From assembly GCA_019635435.1 (NCBI GenBank), contig JAHBZM010000001.1:1426001-1490000 (forward strand): a stretch of 64,000 nucleotides of DNA. The letters run 5' to 3'. The position numbers were made by a program, and so were the translations under genes. The stretch's first letter is position 1; each line of letters opens with the position of its first letter. The DNA is from Ramlibacter sp. (GTDB lineage Bacteria; Pseudomonadota; Gammaproteobacteria; Burkholderiales; Burkholderiaceae_C). The notes under the pieces are model-generated. The model saw nothing but the letters and a program-made list of their open reading frames with translations, did no database searches and had not been told where the DNA came from. Shown here piece after piece: positions 58,378-64,000 of the stretch.

Positions 58378-59355
58378 ATGAGCATGGCCGGGTCGCCCCA
58401 AGGCGCAAAGCCCCTTGCGGAGGGCGGCGACCCGGCGGCCCTGATCGAAAAATACCTTGAGCATGTCCGCGTCGAAAAGCGGTTGGCGCAACGCACCGTG
58501 CAGCTGTATGCCCTGGACCTGCAGAAGCTGGCCGCGAGCGCCGCGGCGGCGGGCGTGGATCTGGTCCAGGTGCAGAACACCCATATCCGCCGGTGGGTCG
58601 CGCAGATGCATGGCGGCGGACGCAGTGGCCGCGGCATTGCATTGATCCTGTCTGGCTGGCGCGGCTTCTACACCTGGCTGGGCCGCGAGGGTCGGGTCGC
58701 CCACAACCCGGTGCAGGATGTGCGCGCCCCCAAGGCGCCCAAGCCCCTGCCCAAGGCCCTGAGCGTGGACGATGCGGTGCAGCTGGCCGAGCTGCACGAC
58801 GAGTCGGCCGATCCCTGGCTTGAAGCGCGCGATGCCGCCATGGTGGAGCTGTTGTATGGCTGCGGCCTGCGCGTGGGCGAACTGGTGGGGCTGGACGCCC
58901 AGGCCAGCCCCGCGGCACGCGGCTGGATCGACCTGCAGGCGGGGGAGGCCCATGTGCTGGGCAAGGGCAGCAAGCGCCGCTCGGTGCCCGTGGGTGCCAA
59001 GGCGCTCGAAGCGCTCAGGCACTGGCTCGCGCTGCGGGGCCAGGCCACCACCGCGGCGCAGGCACCGCAGCCCGCGCTGTTCACGGGCCGTCACGGCACG
59101 CGCCTGACGGCGCAGTCGGTGTGGCTGCGCCTGAAGCGCCGCAGCCTCAGGAGCGGGCTGGCCACGCCGGTGCATCCGCACATGCTGCGCCACTCCTTTG
59201 CAAGCCATGTGCTGCAGTCCAGCAGCGATCTGCGGGCCGTGCAGGAACTGCTGGGGCACGCCAACATCACCACGACGCAGGTCTACACCCGGCTCGATTT
59301 CCAGCATCTGGCCCGTGCCTACGACGCGGCGCACCCCAGGGCACGCCGCAAATAA
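58378..59355 (+). CDS. xerC: Tyrosine recombinase XerC
   Basis: 325 residues. N-terminal SAM-like core-binding domain (about 20-115) and catalytic domain with all residues: R165 (GLRVGEL), K196 (GKGSKR), H268 and R271 (HPHMLRHSFASHV), H294 (LLGHANI) and Tyr303 (TTTQVYTRL). It resolves chromosome dimers at dif together with XerD. Starts 6 nt after DUF484, in the conserved dapF-DUF484-xerC order. Confidence 0.95.
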   Translation: MSMAGSPQGAKPLAEGGDPAALIEKYLEHVRVEKRLAQRTVQLYALDLQKLAASAAAAGVDLVQVQNTHIRRWVAQMHGGGRSGRGIALILSGWRGFYTWLGREGRVAHNPVQDVRAPKAPKPLPKALSVDDAVQLAELHDESADPWLEARDAAMVELLYGCGLRVGELVGLDAQASPAARGWIDLQAGEAHVLGKGSKRRSVPVGAKALEALRHWLALRGQATTAAQAPQPALFTGRHGTRLTAQSVWLRLKRRSLRSGLATPVHPHMLRHSFASHVLQSSSDLRAVQELLGHANITTTQVYTRLDFQHLARAYDAAHPRARRK

Positions 59356-59462
59356 ACCACTGCCGGTGAAAAAACCTGATGCGTTTTGCGTCCGAAAGGG
59401 GTAAAACGAAAAAAACCGCGCCAGCCAACGGCGGCAAGAGGTTGCGTTCCAGGGGGTTGACC

Positions 59463-61403
59463 ATGAATCACTGTGTGACACAGAGGGTGGCGCGCCGGCC
59501 GATGTGGCGCTTGCGGCGCTGGCAGGGCGCGTTGTGGATGGCCGGCTGTTGCGCCATGGGCAGCCTGCAGGCCCAGGGCCTGAACGTGGCGCTGCTGAGT
59601 CTGGACCAGCTGGGCGATCTGTCGCTGGAGCAACTGGGCAATATCCAGGTCACGTCGGTCTCGCGGCGCGTCCAGCCGCTGTTGCAGGCCCCGGCCTCGG
59701 TGTTCGTCATCACCGCCGAAGACATCCGCCGCTCGGGCGCGCGCAGCCTGCCCGAGGTGTTGCGCCTTGCCCCCAACCTGCACGTGGCGCGCACCAGCGC
59801 GGCGCAGTGGTCCATCAGCGCCCGCGGCTTCAACAACGGCATTGGCAACAAGTTGCTGGTGCTGGTGGACGGTCGCACGGTCTATTCGCCGCTGTTCTCC
59901 GGCGTGTTCTGGGACGCGCAGGACCTGATGCTGGAGGATGTCGACCAGATCGAGGTCATCAGCGGGCCGGGCGCCACGCTGTGGGGCGCCAATGCGGTCA
60001 ACGGCGTGATCAACGTGACCACCCGGCCGGCGCGCGACACCCAGGGCAGCCTGCTGGCCCTGGGGGCGGGTGACGGGGGCTCCCAGGTTTCGGCGCGCCA
60101 TGGCGGCAAGCTGGGCGACGACGCGCATTACCGCGTCTATGCCATGAACCTCAACCGCCACGCCACCTCGCGCGCCAACGGCACCGCGTTCACCGACGCC
60201 ACCCGCAAAAAGCAGCTGGGCTGGCGTGCCGAATGGGGCCGGGCCGGCCAGGGTCTGACCCTGCAGGGCGACGCCTACGAGGGCGGCTCCCTGCCCGGCA
60301 CGGTCGAGGCACCCCGGCTCTCGGGTGCCCATCTGCTGGCGCGCTGGAGTCGCAAGGCGGCCGATGGCTCGGGCTGGCACCTGCAGGGCTACTATGACCA
60401 CCGCCGGCGCGACAACCCCTTTCTGTTCCGCGACGAGATGTCGGTCCTTGATCTGGAATGGCAGCACAGCCCGGCCCTGCCCCGCGACCACAAATTGATC
60501 TGGGGCGCGGGCTACCGCGAGGCGCGCGATGAGGCCGGCACCACGCTGCTGAGCACCTTCATCCCGCTGCAGAAGAAGCTGCGCTGGCGCAACGTGTTCG
60601 TGCAGGACAGCATGGCGCTGAGCGAGCGCCTGGCCGTCACGCTGGGGGTCAAGTTTGAAAGCAACGTTTACACCGGCTGGGAGTTCCTGCCCAGCGCCAG
60701 GCTGGCGTGGACCCCGTCGGCAACCGAGCTGGGGTGGATCGCGCTGTCGCGGGCGGTGCGGGCGCCCGCGCGGCTGGACCGCGAGTTCTTCTTCCCGGGC
60801 GCGGCGCCGTTCCTGATCCGCGGCGGCCCCGACTTCCAGTCCGAGGTGGCCACGGTCCTGGAACTGGGCTGGCGGGCCCAGGCCACGCGGGACCTGTCGT
60901 ACTCGGTCACGCTGTTCCAGCACCACTATGGCCGGCTGCGCAGTGGCCAGCCTCCGCCGGCGGTGGTGCAGAACCTGATGGCGGGTCGCGTCAGCGGGCT
61001 GGAAGCCTGGGCCCACTGGCAGGTGCTGCGCGACTGGCGCCTGAGCGGCGGGCTCAACACGCTGCACCAGCACTTCTGGCTCAAGCCCGGCAGCACCGAT
61101 CCGACGGGGCCCTCGGCGCTGGGCAGTGACCCGCGCGAACAGTGGCTGCTGCGATCCAGCCACAACCTGGGGGCACGGCATGAGCTGGATGTGAACATCC
61201 GCCACGTCGGGGGGCTGTCCTACTCCCGGACGCCGGGCTATACCGCTGTGGATGCGCGGTGGGGGTGGCGCGTCACACCGGCGGTCGAACTGTCGCTGAC
61301 GGCGCAAAACCTGTTCGACCGCGCGCATGTTGAATACGGCGATCCGGCCACCGCCTCGCAGCAGCGGCGGTCTGCCTGGTTGAAACTGTTGTGGCGCATC
61401 TGA
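59463..61403 (+). CDS. TonB-dependent outer-membrane receptor
   Basis: 646 residues. Signal peptide to about SLQAQG, then a short region DQLGDLSLEQLGNIQVTSVS preceding the plug domain (VFVITAEDIRRSGARSLPEV, GARGFNNGIGNKLLVLVDGR-like, IEVISGPGATLWGANAVNGV) and a beta-barrel with the C-terminal Trp-Arg-Ile end. The LEQL-VTSVS start is typical of receptors encoded next to YfiR (DUF4154) and kinase genes. The imported ligand is unknown. The start ATG 59463 follows AGGGGG. YfiR and kinase genes follow with overlaps. Confidence 0.88.
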   Translation: MNHCVTQRVARRPMWRLRRWQGALWMAGCCAMGSLQAQGLNVALLSLDQLGDLSLEQLGNIQVTSVSRRVQPLLQAPASVFVITAEDIRRSGARSLPEVLRLAPNLHVARTSAAQWSISARGFNNGIGNKLLVLVDGRTVYSPLFSGVFWDAQDLMLEDVDQIEVISGPGATLWGANAVNGVINVTTRPARDTQGSLLALGAGDGGSQVSARHGGKLGDDAHYRVYAMNLNRHATSRANGTAFTDATRKKQLGWRAEWGRAGQGLTLQGDAYEGGSLPGTVEAPRLSGAHLLARWSRKAADGSGWHLQGYYDHRRRDNPFLFRDEMSVLDLEWQHSPALPRDHKLIWGAGYREARDEAGTTLLSTFIPLQKKLRWRNVFVQDSMALSERLAVTLGVKFESNVYTGWEFLPSARLAWTPSATELGWIALSRAVRAPARLDREFFFPGAAPFLIRGGPDFQSEVATVLELGWRAQATRDLSYSVTLFQHHYGRLRSGQPPPAVVQNLMAGRVSGLEAWAHWQVLRDWRLSGGLNTLHQHFWLKPGSTDPTGPSALGSDPREQWLLRSSHNLGARHELDVNIRHVGGLSYSRTPGYTAVDARWGWRVTPAVELSLTAQNLFDRAHVEYGDPATASQQRRSAWLKLLWRI

Positions 61404-62002
61404 TTGCCGTGGGCCGCGAAGGCCCGGCCCCGGGGACGCGGACGCTGCGCAGGCTGGGTTTGCTGTTGTTGCTGCTGCTGATGTGGTTCCCCACGGACAA
61501 GGCGGCGGCGCAGCCCGTGGCCGACGAGTCGCAGGCGGAACGCCGCGTCAAGGCCGCCTACCTGTACCGGTTTGCCGGCTACGTCGAATGGCCCGAAGGG
61601 GCGTTCGCGGGGCCGGGCGCGGCGCTGGTGATCGGTGTGTGGGGCGACGATGAACTCGCGGCGGACCTGACCACCCTGGTGGCGGGGCGAACCGTCGATG
61701 GCCGGCGGATCGAGGTGCGCGAGTTTGACGACACGGATCCGCCTTCGGGCCTGCACATCCTGTTTGTCTCCGCCGAGCACGGCGCGCGGCTCGCGGAGCT
61801 GGGGCGCGGAGCGCGCCTGCATGGCACCCTGGTGGTGACCGAGTCACCCGGCGCATTGCGCCAGGGCAGCGCGATCAACCTGGTCATGAGCGAAGGCCAG
61901 ATCCGCTTCGAGGTGTCGCCCGAGGCGGCCACCAGGCGCGGGCTCAAGCTCAGTTCGCGGCTGATTGCGGTGTCTACCAATTTCACTCCGAGGGAGCGAT
62001 GA
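61391..62002 (+). CDS. YfiR family (DUF4154) periplasmic protein
   Basis: 203 residues, start GTG 61391 inside the receptor gene (13-nt overlap). Signal/anchor about residues 20-40 (LRRLGLLLLLLLMWFPTDKA). The DUF4154 domain follows: AERRVKAAYLYRFAGYVEWP, IGVWGDDELAADL, RTVDGRRIEVREF, HILFVSAEHGARL and GTLVVTESPGALRQGSAINL. The known YfiR of Pseudomonas represses the diguanylate cyclase YfiN in the periplasm. Here a sensor kinase follows instead. The start is uncertain within ~60 nt. Confidence 0.86.
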   Translation: MAHLIAVGREGPAPGTRTLRRLGLLLLLLLMWFPTDKAAAQPVADESQAERRVKAAYLYRFAGYVEWPEGAFAGPGAALVIGVWGDDELAADLTTLVAGRTVDGRRIEVREFDDTDPPSGLHILFVSAEHGARLAELGRGARLHGTLVVTESPGALRQGSAINLVMSEGQIRFEVSPEAATRRGLKLSSRLIAVSTNFTPRER

Positions 62003-63516
62003 GGTTCCCGCTGCGCCTGCGCTCCATCCGCCACAAGCTCAACTGGGTGGTGCTGGTCACCACCTTCGTGGCGCTCAGCCTTGCCGCGCTGGCGCTGGTG
62101 GTGTTTGACCTGCGCAGTTACCAGCAGACCTGGGAGCGTGACCTGCAGACCCAGGCCGACCTTCTGGGCATGGCCACCGAGCCCGCGCTCACGTTCAACG
62201 ATTCGCGGGCTGCCCGCGAGAACCTCGCGCTGCTGCGGGCCCGCCCCAATGTCTCGGCCGCCGCGGTCTACCGGCCCGACGGCACGGTGTTCGCCACCTA
62301 TGCCCGGGATGCCAGCCCACTGGCCCCCCCGCCGGTGCAGGCCGAGGGCGTGCGTGTGGATGAGGCCGGCCTGGTGGCGTTCAAGCGGATCGCCAGCGAG
62401 GGGGAATTGCTGGGCACGGTCTACCTGCGGGCCGACGATGAGCGACTGGACCGCCTGCGCCAGTACCTGGGGGTGATGGGGGTTGTCGTGGTTGCCAGCC
62501 TGGCGCTGGCGCTGTTGCTGTCCAATGGCCTGCTGTCCTCGGTGATGCAGCCCATCCTGGCCGTGAGCGACGTGGCCGGGCGTGTCACGGCTGGCCACGA
62601 CTACAGCCTGCGCGCCGTGCGCACCAGCAACGACGAGGTGGGGCAGGTGGTGGACGCCTTCAACAGCATGCTCGATGAGCTGGCGCACCGCGCCGACACC
62701 CTGGCGCAGGCCCACGAGGTGACGCTGAACCTGAATGCCGAACTCGAGGACCGGGTGCGCCGCCGCACTGCCCAGCTCGAACGGGTCAACCGCGAACTGG
62801 AGGCGTTTTCCTACTCCGCCTCGCACGACCTGCGCTCGCCGCTGCAGGTCATCGACTCGTTCAGCAGCCTGCTGGAGAAGTCAGCCGAGCACAAGCTGGA
62901 CGAACGCGGCCGGCACTACCTCAACCGGATCCGGTTCAACGTGCGGCTGATGTCGGAACTGATCGACGCGCTGCTGGCGCTGGCCCATGTGTCGCGCGTG
63001 GCGCTGCGGCGCGAACCGGTGGACCTGACGGCCCTGGCCACCGCGGCGGTCGAGCAGTGCCGCGAGCGCGAGCCGCAACGCGTGGTCGAGATCTGCATTG
63101 CGCACGGCCTGACGGCCCGGGCCGACCCCGCGCTGATCAAGCAGGTGATGCAGAACCTCGTGGGCAACGCCTGGAAGTTCACGGCCCGCGTGCCGCAGGC
63201 CCGCATCGAGGTCGGTTGCCGGACGGCCGGGGACGCGCCGCCCGAGTTCTTTGTGCGCGACAACGGCGCCGGTTTCGACATGGCCTATGCGGACAAGCTG
63301 TTTGGCGCATTCCAGCGCCTGCATTCGCCAGCCGAATTCCCGGGCACGGGCGTCGGCCTGGCCACGGTGCAGCGCATCGTCCTGCGCCACGACGGCAGGA
63401 TCCGGGCCGAATCGAAGCCGGGCGAGGGCGCCACCTTTTTCTTCACGCTGGAGCCACCGCTGCAGGACGTGCCCGGCGGCAGCCCGCGCCGGATCTTCGT
63501 CACCTCAGTCGTGTAG
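61999..63516 (+). CDS. Sensor histidine kinase with CHASE-type sensor and HAMP
   Basis: 505 residues. Two membrane helices (about 14-36 and 157-178) enclose a periplasmic sensor domain of about 120 residues (CHASE8-like: RDLQTQADLLGMATEPALTF). HAMP at about 180-232, then a coiled coil, the H-box EAFSYSASHDLRSPL (phosphorylated His276), an N-box with VMQNLVGNAWKFT, and an ATPase with DNGAGFDMAYADKLFGAFQR and GTGVGLATVQRIV. No receiver domain or response regulator is seen in the window. ATGA overlap with YfiR indicates joint signalling. The target is probably encoded elsewhere. Confidence 0.88.
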   Translation: MRFPLRLRSIRHKLNWVVLVTTFVALSLAALALVVFDLRSYQQTWERDLQTQADLLGMATEPALTFNDSRAARENLALLRARPNVSAAAVYRPDGTVFATYARDASPLAPPPVQAEGVRVDEAGLVAFKRIASEGELLGTVYLRADDERLDRLRQYLGVMGVVVVASLALALLLSNGLLSSVMQPILAVSDVAGRVTAGHDYSLRAVRTSNDEVGQVVDAFNSMLDELAHRADTLAQAHEVTLNLNAELEDRVRRRTAQLERVNRELEAFSYSASHDLRSPLQVIDSFSSLLEKSAEHKLDERGRHYLNRIRFNVRLMSELIDALLALAHVSRVALRREPVDLTALATAAVEQCREREPQRVVEICIAHGLTARADPALIKQVMQNLVGNAWKFTARVPQARIEVGCRTAGDAPPEFFVRDNGAGFDMAYADKLFGAFQRLHSPAEFPGTGVGLATVQRIVLRHDGRIRAESKPGEGATFFFTLEPPLQDVPGGSPRRIFVTSVV

Positions 63517-64000
63517 CGAGAAGACGGCGCGCTTGCTGTCGGCGGGCACGCTGGCGAGCAGCGCGCCGAGCTTGTCGATCACCTCCTGCGCGTCCTCGCC
63601 ATCCAGCGGGACCAGCGCCTGCGCCACCCGCAGCTGGGCCACCCATTCGAGCGGCTTGTTCTTGAACGGCATGAGCCCGCGGGCCACCACCCGGGGGCCG
63701 GCCTGCGCCGCTTCCTCGGGCGTCAGCGGGCCCTCGACGAGCATGCCGAAGCGCCGCTCCGACAGCCGCGCCACGCTGTCGATCTCGCGCGCCGCCGACA
63801 GCAGCCGCCCCGCCACGCGCAGCGGCAGTTCCTCGGCGGAGCGGCGGTCGAAGGTCCGCTCGATCTGGTCGGTGTTGGCGATGTCGATGAGCAGCACCGC
63901 GCCCTGGTGCTTGAGCCGCTGGGAGCGCGCAATCATGCGGATCAGCCGCTCCGCGAACACGTGGCCGTTGATCAGGCCCGTGGCCGGGTCCATGCGGTCC
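63505..64000 (-). CDS. Degenerate GGDEF domain protein, C-terminal part (cut by window edge)
   Basis: The visible 162 residues are a GGDEF-like domain: MDPATGLINGHVFAERLIRM, AVLLIDIANTDQIERTF, and RLSERRFGMLVEGP where the active-site motif R-[AG]GGDEF is expected. The motif is lost (SERRF), so it cannot make c-di-GMP by the canonical site; it may bind c-di-GMP or GTP or serve as a signalling scaffold. The gene continues beyond the window, so the N-terminal domain is unknown. It converges with the sensor kinase gene and overlaps it by 12 nt. Confidence 0.7.
   Translation of the reverse strand, partial: DRMDPATGLINGHVFAERLIRMIARSQRLKHQGAVLLIDIANTDQIERTFDRRSAEELPLRVAGRLLSAAREIDSVARLSERRFGMLVEGPLTPEEAAQAGPRVVARGLMPFKNKPLEWVAQLRVAQALVPLDGEDAQEVIDKLGALLASVPADSKRAVFSLHD

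Overview
The window is GC-rich, densely coded bacterial chromosome and most probably comes from a betaproteobacterium of the Comamonadaceae (Acidovorax, Variovorax or Hydrogenophaga type). Three things suggest this: the gene neighbourhoods (dapF-DUF484-xerC, an M48 peptidase next to a DUF898 gene, pyrC-DUF3025, gltIJKL), several Liv-type (HAAT) ABC transporters, and a dispersed palindromic repeat with a TGGACTCCAG block. The assignment rests on recognised protein families and was not checked by a database search. No rRNA, tRNA, CRISPR array or insertion sequence was recognised. One RNA gene, rnpB, is clear.

Layout. 1-3.6 kb: the end of an SDR gene, a secreted 5'-nucleotidase coupled to a trypsin-fold protein that seems to lack its catalytic triad, and a 22-codon fossil of a second SDR gene. 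3.6-7.6 kb: a YCII/DGPF and VOC gene row ending in an ECF42-type sigma factor. 7.6-9.75 kb: a low-GC accessory patch of unknown genes, with an attC-like site and a GIY-YIG-like membrane protein. 9.75-12 kb: DUF2200, a phytanoyl-CoA-dioxygenase-like protein, a cupin and small exported or membrane proteins. 12-18 kb: a saccharopine-dehydrogenase-like reductase, a complete livGFHM-SBP transporter and a DUF3014 protein.

18.9-27 kb is a tightly coupled seven-gene operon: TetR, SDR, carboxylase beta, acyl-CoA dehydrogenase, biotin-containing carboxylase alpha, a second acyl-CoA dehydrogenase and a thioesterase. It resembles the atu (citronellol/geranyl-CoA) pathway and probably degrades a branched or isoprenoid acyl-CoA. 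On the minus strand at 27-35 kb follow two paralogous binding proteins, an AMP-forming acyl-CoA ligase and a second complete Liv transporter. The acyl-CoA operon is therefore flanked by two uptake systems. An enoyl-CoA hydratase and an acyl-CoA thioesterase follow.

36.7-64 kb is mostly housekeeping: an Atm1-type exporter, a HypT-like LysR regulator, aspartate ammonia-lyase with glutamate/aspartate uptake (aspartate to fumarate), pyrC, htpX, a FAD oxidoreductase, cysK divergent from rnpB, an M48 peptidase with a DUF898 protein, a degenerate pseudouridine synthase, a Nudix-metallo-beta-lactamase fusion, and dapF-DUF484-xerC. The end holds a TonB receptor, a YfiR protein and a sensor kinase, convergent with a degenerate GGDEF protein cut by the window edge.

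The most unusual structural signal is a palindromic repeat of about 60 bp found at eight places. Five of these lie in frame inside genes (TetR, carboxylase alpha, DUF3025 twice, dapF). A second palindromic repeat is also read in frame, in both carboxylase subunits.
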